Below are positions 1-5,124 of a DNA stretch of 5,144 nt, piece by piece; position 1 is the first letter of the stretch; each line of letters begins with the position of its first letter. Source of the stretch: Methanosarcina sp. GTDB taxonomy: Archaea > Halobacteriota > Methanosarcinia > Methanosarcinales > Methanosarcinaceae. The stretch covers positions 5,684 through 10,827 of the forward strand of contig DUGS01000207.1 of NCBI GenBank assembly GCA_013331265.1, in the 5' to 3' direction. Under the pieces are notes generated by a model. That model was not told the DNA's origin. It was given only the letters and a program-made list of their open reading frames with translations, and ran no database searches. Made by a program: the position numbers and the translations under genes.

Positions 1-938
1 TTGGTCTTATGAAGAAGGGAGTCAGGATCCTCAACTGCGCACGCGGCGGCATTATCAGCGAAGAAGCCCTTGCAAGAGCCCTTGAAAGCGGCAAAATAGG
101 CGGCGCCGCCATTGACGTGTTTGTCGAAGAACCTCCTTTCGACAGCCCTCTCCTCGGCTATGATAATGTTATCGTAACCCCTCACCTCGGTGCCTCCACA
201 CAGGAAGCTCAGGTTAATGTTGCAATTGATATTGCCAATGAGGTTGTTTCCGTCCTTTCCGGCGGGCCTGCAAAGAACGCAATCAATATCCCCTCCGTAA
301 AGCCAGAAGCTATGGCAGTCCTTGCCCCATACATCAGGCTAGCAGAGATCATGGGTAAAATTTCAGGCCAGCTCGTAGACGGCAACTACGAAAAGGTAGA
401 AATAGGATACAACGGGGAGATATCCGGAAAAGATACCAGGCCTCTCACGGTCTCTGCCCTCAAAGGACTGCTTGAAATGGCTCTCGGCTCCGGGGTAAAC
501 TACGTCAATGCTCCGGCCCTTGCAAAGTCCAGAAAGATCGCAGTCGTGGAAAGTAAGTCTGAATCCGCAGAGGAGTATTCTTCCACTATGAGCATCAAAC
601 TTACCAGCGCAGGAACTACAAAGCTGGTTGCCGGGACTGTTGTTGGGGATGAGCCAAAGATTGTTTCCATTGATGAAGACAGAGTAGACATCTTCCCTGC
701 AGGCCGCATGATCTTTGCAAAACACATTAACAAGCCCAACGTAATAGGGCCCTGCTGCCTGGTACTTGGTAAAAACAACATCAACATCTCAGGCATGCAG
801 GTAGGAAGATCAGAAGTAGGAGGCGTGACCATGATGGTCCTTAACGTTGACTCCGATGTTTCTGATGCTATCCTTGATGAGGTCAGCCAGGTCCCTGGTA
901 TTCTTAGTGCCAAGCTTGTGACCCTTCTGACTTCATAA
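1..938 (+). CDS. serA: D-3-phosphoglycerate dehydrogenase, C-terminal part (5' end outside window)
   Basis: This enzyme oxidises 3-phosphoglycerate to 3-phosphohydroxypyruvate with NAD+, the first step of cytosolic serine synthesis. The reading frame is open from base 3 with no start in view, so the Met codon at base 9 is internal and roughly the first 40% of the protein is missing. The 2-hydroxyacid dehydrogenase signature is at 18-68 (NCARGG, catalytic Arg at 42-44). The Glu of the EEPP motif (129-131) and the His of TPHLGAST (183-185) complete the catalytic Arg/Glu/His set. A middle region (about 290-700) corresponds to the allosteric substrate-binding domain of long-form enzymes. A C-terminal ACT domain covers about 708-935 (HINKPNVIG, then NINISGMQVGR), the usual place for effector binding. 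The common HxxKPGVIG motif reads NKPNVIG here, with Asn for Gly. The frame ends at TAA 936-938. Family assignment is very secure; regulation by serine is inferred from the domain only. Confidence 0.96.
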   Translation, partial: GLMKKGVRILNCARGGIISEEALARALESGKIGGAAIDVFVEEPPFDSPLLGYDNVIVTPHLGASTQEAQVNVAIDIANEVVSVLSGGPAKNAINIPSVKPEAMAVLAPYIRLAEIMGKISGQLVDGNYEKVEIGYNGEISGKDTRPLTVSALKGLLEMALGSGVNYVNAPALAKSRKIAVVESKSESAEEYSSTMSIKLTSAGTTKLVAGTVVGDEPKIVSIDEDRVDIFPAGRMIFAKHINKPNVIGPCCLVLGKNNINISGMQVGRSEVGGVTMMVLNVDSDVSDAILDEVSQVPGILSAKLVTLLTS

Positions 939-976
939 GTAAACTGCAGTAAAGGATAATTCCAAAAAATATCTCA

Positions 977-1022
977 TTCCGGTGCAGGCTTAATATTTCT
1001 GTGCCGGAAACACTTACTTTTT
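977..1022 (+). terminator. Hairpin terminator after serA
   Basis: An 11-bp stem (TTCCGGTGCAG at 977-987 with CTGTGCCGGAA at 999-1009, two G-U pairs) has an 11-nt loop and is followed by a T5 run at 1018-1022. It lies 39 bases after the serA stop codon. Archaea mainly terminate at U-tracts, so the hairpin may act as an RNA 3' end stabiliser rather than a bacterial-type terminator. Confidence 0.55.
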
Positions 1023-1062
1023 CCTGGTATTTACCCAGATCTGAAACTGCACTTCGGCGGGA

Positions 1063-1071
1063 CTATATACT
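1063..1071 (+). promoter_or_regulatory. Candidate TATA box for the DUF2240-type gene
   Basis: CTATATACT resembles the archaeal box A. A start site about 25 nt downstream (near 1095) would give a leader of roughly 20 nt before the ATG at 1114. With the serA terminator just upstream, this suggests independent transcription. Confidence 0.45.
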
Positions 1072-1113
1072 ATACTATCCTTGCAGATGACATTTATTCT
1101 TCGAGGTTCGTGA

Positions 1114-1626
1114 ATGGAAGAACTAAAAAATGTTGTTTCGGCTCCTTTTAAGAAAAATCTTGCAGCTTCCCTCCCAGAAAAAGACTTTGAGTTTTCCCTT
1201 GCTTTTGACCTGAAATGGCTTTCCCCGAAAACCGCTTCTGAGGTAAAGGACCGCGCCCTTGAAGCGGGCTTGCTTTCCCTGAAGGACGGGGTACTTGTAC
1301 CCTGTTTTGATGTTGATAGTATCAGACTCCCCCATGCTTATAGGCCTCCTGAAAATTTTCTTGAGCTCAAAGAGAAAACAGGGAAAAACAAGAATTCTGG
1401 CCGTCACAGGGAAGAAATTTCCTTTGAGCAGATCCTTGACTTTATTTCCGCAGATACAGGAATAAACAAGCAAAGGCTTGTCTCCGAGATAAATTCCATG
1501 CAGGACCAGCTCTCTTATCTTGTGGATATCCGGATAGTGGCACTTATCGTGGCAAAAAAGTTCGGATGCAAAATAGAAGGGATACTTGATAAGGTTTCCA
1601 GAACTGTTCTTGGTTTTTCTTATTAA
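1114..1626 (+). CDS. DUF2240-type archaeal protein of unknown function
   Basis: A 170-residue, soluble-looking protein without signal peptide or membrane segment. Its sequence style matches the DUF2240 family of archaeal proteins of unknown function: an N-terminal PFKK element, then FSLAFDLKWLSPKTASEV (about residues 27-44), a helical hairpin that resembles a winged-helix-like fold, and the DGVLVPCFD strand near residue 60. A charged, Lys-rich linker (about 86-98) separates this from an alpha-helical C-terminal half ending near the stop. The ATG at 1114 is preceded by GAGGT at 1103-1107 with good spacing, which supports this start. No function is known to me; a DNA- or RNA-binding role would be a guess from the helical N-terminus. 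It lies 175 bp after serA and has its own TATA-like box, so it is probably not co-transcribed with serA. The family call is from memory of the family pattern, not from a search. Confidence 0.8.
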   Translation: MEELKNVVSAPFKKNLAASLPEKDFEFSLAFDLKWLSPKTASEVKDRALEAGLLSLKDGVLVPCFDVDSIRLPHAYRPPENFLELKEKTGKNKNSGRHREEISFEQILDFISADTGINKQRLVSEINSMQDQLSYLVDIRIVALIVAKKFGCKIEGILDKVSRTVLGFSY

Positions 1627-1709
1627 CGGAGTTATGATAGGGAATAAAATAACAGCCTCTTTCCTTCTTTTCTTCTGGTCATGCCTCTTGGATGAAGTCG
1701 GAAAGATTG

Positions 1710-1716
1710 TTTTTTT
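1710..1716 (+). terminator. T7 tract, possible terminator of the DUF2240-type gene
   Basis: A run of seven T residues follows a pyrimidine-rich stretch (about 1656-1678) downstream of the gene ending at 1626. Archaeal RNA polymerase terminates at such oligo-T tracts. No convincing stem lies directly before it. Weak call based on position and composition. Confidence 0.3.
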
Positions 1717-1727
1717 CTCTCTTCTAA

Positions 1728-1883
1728 GTTAGATAAGAAAAAGAGGTAACCACTTTTCCTCTCGAGAATTGAGCATAAAGTTTCCCTTTACCTCAGGCAT
1801 ATTTTTCTTTTGCATATGCCGGCTAGGGAACTGCATAAAGGTTGACTACTGAGTTGGTGGAAAGAAGTTTCTTCTCTCACTCA
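1728..1883 (-). other. Gene-free hairpin chain, possible decayed 3' end of another group II intron
   Basis: Bases 1627-1933 contain no credible gene. On the minus strand they form successive hairpins: 1850-1883 (TGAGT/ACTCA with inner AGAAG/CTTCT), 1796-1820 (GGCATAT/ATATGCC), 1770-1795 (TGAG/CTCA with inner TAAAG/CTTTA and a GGAAA loop) and 1742-1762 (AGAGG/CCTCT), ending in CTTATCTAAC at 1728-1737. The last two hairpins and the ending match the order and spacing of domain V, domain VI and the 3' end of the intact intron at 1934-2684 (CTTACCCAAC ending). However, the lower domain-V-like helix has only 4 bp instead of 8, so a functional domain V is not present. It could instead be chance structure or part of another mobile element. 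Confidence 0.3.
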
Positions 1884-1933
1884 ACTTTTTGAAGTATTTT
1901 TCGTGAAGGCGTTAATAAATAATCAAATCAACT

Positions 1934-1970
1934 GTTGGGTAAGTCGGGAGGATTGCTCCTCCTTTCTCTT
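1934..1970 (-). other. Group II intron domain VI and 3' splice site
   Basis: After a short linker, a GGAGGA/TCCTCC stem capped by GCAA is followed by CGACTTACCCAAC. The A at intron position -7 is the expected bulged branch-point adenosine, and the terminal AC fits the AY rule for the 3' splice site. The first 3'-exon base on the minus strand is therefore at 1933. Confidence 0.75.
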
Positions 1971-1974
1971 CTAG

Positions 1975-2008
1975 GAACCGTACTTGAAAGTTTCCTTTCA
2001 TACGGTTC
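1975..2008 (-). other. Group II intron domain V (catalytic hairpin)
   Basis: The 34-nt hairpin has an 8-bp lower stem (GAACCGTA with TACGGTTC), a 2-nt bulge (AG) on the 3' side, a 6-bp upper stem (TGAAAG with CTTTCA) and a GAAA tetraloop. This is exactly the canonical domain V layout and is the strongest evidence for the intron and its strand. The catalytic triad position, usually AGC, reads AAC, so the conserved G-U wobble is replaced by A-U. Confidence 0.92.
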
Positions 2009-2684
2009 GAGTGTTTTTCTAACCTTTTCTGTATCAGGCATCAGTTATTATGCATAACTGATTTTGTGATTCTGGATAACAGCCCACTAACAAAGTTGTC
2101 GGTTAAGCCTTTCACCTATCGGTGTCTTTGAGTATCTTACCTTCGTAGTTTTGTTTCCGTTCACACAAGAAAACACCATCAGTAAGTTTGCATCCTTTCG
2201 GATCAGGCAAAGTTTGAACCTCTATTCAATCCATTACAGATTGACATTCGCTTTTTACTGAATCTTCTACCCTCTTTGTCATTGTTACTCCTTGCGAAGT
2301 TCCTACTCCTTTTAAAGGGAACAAATAGGGCTTACCAAATTCTGTCATGAATAATTTGGATTCTTTAGGGACCATCTATGAGCCAGAAACCGTTTGTCCA
2401 TTTACTTTAACGCCATGCCAGCCGTTAAAGCCTGATTTCATACCTTTGTTCAAGCGTATCAATCCAGTTTCGCTTGGCGCACTTAACAACTCTTACAATG
2501 GTTCACTTTATGTTCCCCATAGAAACCTTACCCTAGCAAATAGTCTGAACTGGGTTTTCAGAGGGCTTCCCATTGTTCCAGAAGCTTTGCACACCTGCAT
2601 TACTGCTGATGCACATTCTGGTAGGGTTACCCCAAATGGAAAGGGCAGCATTAAAGCAATTCATGGAATAACTTCTTGTCGCAC

Positions 2685-2690
2685 AGAATG
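2685..2690 (-). other. Candidate IBS1 of the intron (end of the 5' exon)
   Basis: The minus-strand 5' exon ends in CATTCT. Its last five bases, ATTCT, are complementary to AGAAT in the intron (2339-2343, intron nt 342-346), which sits directly before a GGTAAGCCC segment. To my recollection the EBS1 loop has this context in related bacterial introns. A longer 6-nt complement also occurs at 2614-2619, but that seems too close to the 5' end for EBS1. Confidence 0.45.
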
Positions 2691-3034
2691 ATACTCTTTT
2701 TCATGAAGAAGGCTCCTGCTATTAGCTACCGCTATGGAACCAATATAAAAAGAAGTTTTAAGGGATGTTTTGGCTCATTTTAGATTAATACTTAATCTTC
2801 ACTATAAATATTTAATTTTTTACATAAATAATAAACTAAAAAGAATAATACATTCAATAGGTAAAAAATTAGTAATACCTTTTTTATTAAAAATTTATCT
2901 TATTTTATATTATCTAAAAATAATTCTAAAGACAAAAATATAATACATATAACATTAGAAATATAGATAACTTTATGACTATCTATGTACAAATTGTGAT
3001 ATAATTAGAAATTATCTAAAGATAAATAACAAGA
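2691..3034. other. AT-rich spacer without genes
   Basis: No coding region or RNA gene is visible. From about 2770 the DNA is extremely AT-rich, with many short A and T runs, the motif ATTATCTAAA twice (2909-2918 and 3011-3020), and a 7-bp inverted repeat ATAGATA/TATCTAT (2963-2969 and 2980-2986). These could be chance in such biased DNA. The stretch serves as upstream region for the secreted-protein gene and may mark horizontally acquired sequence. Confidence 0.5.
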
Positions 3035-3043
3035 TTATATATA
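3035..3043 (+). promoter_or_regulatory. Candidate TATA box for the secreted-protein gene
   Basis: TTATATATA closely matches the archaeal box A. A start site about 25 nt downstream would leave a leader of around 20 nt before the ATG at 3085. The surrounding DNA is so AT-rich that TATA-like strings are common, which lowers confidence. Confidence 0.4.
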
Positions 3044-3084
3044 AGATATAAAGACCAAGATTATAAAAATAAGTTGTAATATGT

Positions 3085-3621
3085 ATGGATGAATACAAGA
3101 AATTATACACAGTGTTTGCTCTTCTAGTAATAACGAGCATATCTTTTATACTTCCCGTGACGGCTGAAGAAAATAACTCAATAACAATAGATCAGGAAGA
3201 TAGTTTTAATTGGGCTGAGCCACCGGATAACTTGCCTGAGAGAGTTTCCAGCGACCCGAAAGATGAAGGGTTACCTGGAGTCAAGTATATTAATACAAGT
3301 AAATACAGATCTGATAGCTTACCTTATAAGCAGATTTCAGCAGTAAAGTTTCCTTATGAGATAAGATTTGAAGAAGTTTCCAATGATAGTATTTTTTCAT
3401 TATCCAAATCTGAGTATTCTGAAATTTACACATATCCGTTTAGAATAGAGAATCCGCAAATAAACATTAATAGTACTCACATATGTATAGTAGCGAATCA
3501 ATCAAATCAAATAAATCAAAATTCAAGTAAAAATATCAATTATTTTTTATCAATAGAACAGATGTTTTGTCCGGCGCTTGAGCATATACATCTTAGAAAT
3601 AATATGAGTGTAAAATCATGA
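3085..3621 (+). CDS. Small secreted protein of unknown function
   Basis: This 178-residue protein has a Sec-type signal peptide: Lys at residues 5-6, a hydrophobic core at about 8-22, and a likely cleavage after VTA at residue 27. No other membrane segment is present, so the mature protein should be released or cell-surface associated. Seven N-glycosylation sequons (N30, N70, N100, N129, N138, N146, N173) and a region rich in Asn, Ser and Ile fit an archaeal extracellular protein. I recognise no domain. The ATG at 3085 lacks a clear SD site, but the earlier ATG at 3081 meets a stop after three codons. Codon use is markedly more A/T-rich than in serA, which suggests foreign or fast-evolving DNA. 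The last 20 or so residues (FCPALEHIHLRNN) look different in composition, so the C-terminus may be truncated or fused. Expression is uncertain. Confidence 0.6.
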   Translation: MDEYKKLYTVFALLVITSISFILPVTAEENNSITIDQEDSFNWAEPPDNLPERVSSDPKDEGLPGVKYINTSKYRSDSLPYKQISAVKFPYEIRFEEVSNDSIFSLSKSEYSEIYTYPFRIENPQININSTHICIVANQSNQINQNSSKNINYFLSIEQMFCPALEHIHLRNNMSVKS

Positions 3622-3646
3622 GGATATCTCTGTCATGAGGATATCT
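3616..3646. repeat. Short tandem duplication, 17-bp period
   Basis: TCATGAGGATATCT occurs at 3616-3629 and 3633-3646. The first copy contains the stop codon of the secreted-protein gene (3619-3621), so a small duplication sits exactly at the gene end. Confidence 0.7.
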
Positions 3647-3714
3647 ATGATATGAAAGATAATCACTACTTTCTTACATTCCTAGCTTAGTGATATTTCA
3701 AACGGGGCCATTAA

Positions 3715-3861
3715 TTAACTTTGAAAGTCGGACATATATGTTGTGCCTTAGCTGCTCTTATTGTGAGATGTACCAGTGAAACTTTGATCTGCGCAGCATT
3801 TTGTAGTAGATGTGAGTCGATAGATAAGTATGAACATTTTTTGAAGCTATTAATGCAGTAG
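3715..3861 (+). pseudogene. Possible transposase C-terminal relic
   Basis: A 48-codon open stretch has no start codon and ends at TAG 3859-3861. Its translation runs VGHICCALAALIV, then a Cys-rich part, then SIDKYEHFLKLL. A hydrophobic HI-x-ALAALIV segment followed by a short helix loosely resembles the C-terminal end of IS1634/IS4-like transposases, which would fit the transposase remnant just downstream. The similarity is impressionistic and the Cys content is odd. It could equally be a chance open frame. Bases 3862-3957 show nothing further. Confidence 0.2.
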
Positions 3862-3957
3862 TTCCGAATAACCCAAATTCCGAACGCTGAGCAAATAACA
3901 TTAAAAAATAATGGACATTGGCCGTAAAATAGTTTTAATGGATCCTGGAATTCGGTT

Positions 3958-4377
3958 GTGATGCGACTCAAAAACGATTCCATGGAACCCATGGATACAG
4001 CCAGCTTGCTGGCTATATCCTCTGAGCTTTTTGGAAAATATGATATAATAACTTTGCCAGAATCTGCAAATTATGACTGTCAGGACACTCTGAATGTATT
4101 GTTGCATGCCGCAACATCTCCTACAAACTCTCTTGAATCCGCAAGTAATGATCTCAAAGACAAAAATCCTGATTTAAGAATACCTTCAGCAGCTACTATT
4201 TTCAATTACATCAAAGACAATAATATCGAAGATATTCTTTCTGCTTTCTGAAAAATGAATCGGGAATTCTTCAAGATAATGGAACTTGAAAACATGGTTC
4301 TGTACACTGGATACTCGAGTGCTATGCACTCGATTAATAACAATATAATACAAATTGAATATATAAAAAAATTATAA
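3958..4377 (+). pseudogene. Transposase N-terminal remnant with in-frame TGA
   Basis: From GTG 3958 (or ATG 3961) a frame of 97 codons runs to TGA 4249-4251, then stays open in the same frame for 41 more codons to TAA 4375-4377. The segment CQDTLNVLLHAA, a middle helix, RIPSAATIFNYIK and NIEDILSAF resembles the N-terminal region of archaeal DDE transposases. There a helical domain with a PSxxTxxxxIK-like motif comes before the catalytic core. The text after the TGA, KMNREFFKIMEL, continues that pattern, so the TGA probably replaced CGA (Arg) by a single C-to-T change. Similarity fades after about 4302, and the catalytic DDE domain is absent. The copy is therefore dead by both nonsense mutation and 3' truncation. 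The exact IS family is not identified and no terminal inverted repeats were found. Confidence 0.5.
4315..4333. repeat. Perfect 7-bp inverted repeat
   Basis: TCGAGTG (4315-4321) and CACTCGA (4327-4333) are separated by 5 nt. It lies at the point where the transposase-like reading ends. It may be a small hairpin, part of an element end, or a protein-binding palindrome. Confidence 0.5.
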
Positions 4378-4720
4378 ACTCAGGGAGTTTAAGCTATAAA
4401 ATAACTCGACCAAAATCTATTTTTTGTAAAATGTTCCCAAAAATAATAGCTTCAGAATTTTAACTCAGATCAATGAATGAAAAAAATTTGTAAATTATAG
4501 GGATAAGAAAGAATCAAAAAACTTTTGTCATTCGGAAGTACCTTTAATCGGAACTACTGTAATGCACATAATCTTTATGTACTAGAAATGTTATTCACAT
4601 CATACCAATCCGACTAATCGCTTGATCTTTAATTTACTGCCCCAAGCTACGGCAGTCATGGCGATGTTCGAACGCGATAGGGATTTTTTTCCGCGTAAGT
4701 GAGATTTCAATAAATCTTGC
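4378..4720. other. Gene-poor spacer and leader of the ribosomal operon
   Basis: No gene or known RNA is visible. The left part is AT-rich and continues the accessory DNA. The right part, from about 4560, becomes more balanced and holds the presumed promoter and leader of the eL18 gene. It includes a 6-bp hairpin ACTGCC/GGCAGT (4636-4641 and 4651-4656, 9-nt loop) and a T7 tract at 4684-4690. A second TATA-like string lies at 4360-4370, but it is far from the gene. Confidence 0.5.
4573..4581 (+). promoter_or_regulatory. Candidate TATA box for the eL18-uL13 operon
   Basis: CTTTATGTA differs from the archaeal box A mainly at one position. It would place the start near 4605, giving a leader of about 130 nt ahead of the TTG at 4734. 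No purine-rich BRE stands out. Weak but the best placed candidate. Confidence 0.3.
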
Positions 4721-4725
4721 GGAGG
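4691..4725 (+). promoter_or_regulatory. Leader stem-loop overlapping the eL18 Shine-Dalgarno
   Basis: AGATTT (4702-4707) pairs with AAATCT (4712-4717) across a CAAT loop, and CCGC (4691-4694) pairs with GCGG (4719-4722). The second helix covers the first two bases of the GGAGG site (4721-4725), which lies 8 nt before the TTG start. The fold could limit ribosome access and is a candidate translational control element. The pairing is seen directly; the regulatory role is inference. Confidence 0.35.
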
Positions 4726-4733
4726 AACATACA

Positions 4734-5114
4734 TTGGGTAAAAAATCACTGGTAAAACTAACAAGAAAAACGAATCCAAGAATCGTTTCCCTGATTCTTA
4801 CCCTGAAAGAGAGGGCAAATGGAGATTCTGCCCCTATCTGGAAGGATATTGCGAAACGTCTTGAGGCGCCGTCCAGAAACTATGCGGCTGTTAATATAAG
4901 CAAGATCAACAGGCACACTGCTGAAGATGATGTCCTGCTTGTCCCGGGCAAGGTTCTGGGTGCAGGTCTTCTTGATCATCCAGTTACCGTTGCGGCTGTA
5001 ACATTCAGCGAATCTGCAGTTGAAAAGATCACTGAAGCCGGCGGCAAGGGCCTGAGTCTCGAAGAGATCATGGAAGCAAATCCAAAAGGGTCCGGTATCA
5101 GGATTTTCCGCTGA
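4734..5114 (+). CDS. rpl18e: Large-subunit ribosomal protein eL18 (L18e)
   Basis: This component of the archaeal 50S subunit is related in fold to bacterial uL15. The 126 residues match the usual family length. The basic N-terminus (MGKKSLVKLTRKTNPRIV) contacts rRNA. WKDIAKRLEAPSRNYAAVN, the VNISKINRH segment, VPGKVLGAGLL (about residues 70-80) and the closing GSGIRIFR are family hallmarks. The start is TTG at 4734, chosen because GGAGG at 4721-4725 sits 8 nt upstream and because the protein then begins exactly where family members do; no upstream ATG gives a sensible alternative. The stop TGA (5112-5114) lies 10 nt before the next gene, whose SD overlaps it, so the two are co-transcribed and probably translationally coupled. 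In many archaea this gene follows rpoD, but here accessory DNA lies upstream. Confidence 0.96.
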   Translation: MGKKSLVKLTRKTNPRIVSLILTLKERANGDSAPIWKDIAKRLEAPSRNYAAVNISKINRHTAEDDVLLVPGKVLGAGLLDHPVTVAAVTFSESAVEKITEAGGKGLSLEEIMEANPKGSGIRIFR

Positions 5115-5118
5115 GGTG
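5113..5118 (+). promoter_or_regulatory. Shine-Dalgarno of the uL13 gene, overlapping the eL18 stop
   Basis: GAGGTG begins inside the TGA stop codon of eL18 and lies 6 nt before the ATG at 5125. A ribosome ending eL18 would be placed to restart on uL13, which keeps the two products balanced. Confidence 0.7.
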
Positions 5119-5124
5119 TCGAAG

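Larger units (their letters stand above)
1934..2684 (-). ncRNA. ORF-less group II intron (751 nt)
   Basis: This is a self-splicing ribozyme and retroelement read on the minus strand. The 5' end at 2684 starts GTGCGAC, the bacterial/archaeal group II boundary. Near the 3' end is a 34-nt hairpin with domain V architecture (1975-2008), then a domain VI hairpin capped by GCAA and a 3' end CTTACCCAAC with an A seven bases from the terminus as candidate branch point. Domain I probably covers roughly intron nt 1-400. Further hairpins with GAAA (ATCC/GGAT, 2197-2208) and GATA (CACC/GGTG, about 2114-2125) loops fit domains II-III. A 9-bp hairpin at 2040-2062 sits where domain IV would carry a reverse transcriptase. 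No sense-strand reading frame encodes one, so maturase must come in trans if the intron is active. The length equals that of a bare ribozyme, so this is not obviously a deleted copy. Domain limits other than V and VI are approximate. Confidence 0.88.

Noticed and set aside
363..913. Two minus-strand ORFs (120 and 137 residues) inside serA
   Set aside because: They are shadows of the well-supported serA coding strand, without start signals or family features.
1123..1473. 116-residue minus-strand ORF inside the DUF2240-type gene
   Set aside because: Shadow of a coding gene; low-complexity basic translation and no ribosome binding site.
2614..2619. CATTCT on the plus strand (AGAATG in the intron), a perfect 6-nt complement of the exon end, as EBS1
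   Set aside because: It lies only 66-71 nt into the intron, much earlier than the usual EBS1 location; a 6-nt match in 751 nt is not rare. Kept only as an alternative.
1934..2684. TnpB-type guide RNA or CRISPR-like RNA as explanation of the structured region
   Set aside because: No adjacent TnpB or Cas gene and no spaced direct repeats; the 34-nt hairpin, GTGCGAC start and branch-point ending fit a group II intron far better.
2347..2691. 114-residue plus-strand ORF starting MNNLDSLG
   Set aside because: It is antisense to the group II intron over almost its full length, has no SD or recognisable domain, and its sequence is explained by ribozyme structure.
3711..4107. Two minus-strand ORFs (93 and 68 residues) over the transposon scraps
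   Set aside because: No recognisable motif, they overlap each other and the better supported plus-strand transposase remnant.
4249..4251. Recoded stop (selenocysteine or pyrrolysine) in the transposase-like frame
   Set aside because: Pyrrolysine uses TAG, no SECIS-like element or selenoprotein context is visible, and the gene is truncated anyway, so a nonsense mutation is simpler.
4660..4680. Possible tRNA T-arm remnant (GTTCGAAC)
   Set aside because: The string is a short palindrome without acceptor or anticodon arms nearby, so no tRNA is supported.
4758..4979. 73-residue minus-strand ORF inside eL18
   Set aside because: Shadow of a certain ribosomal protein gene.
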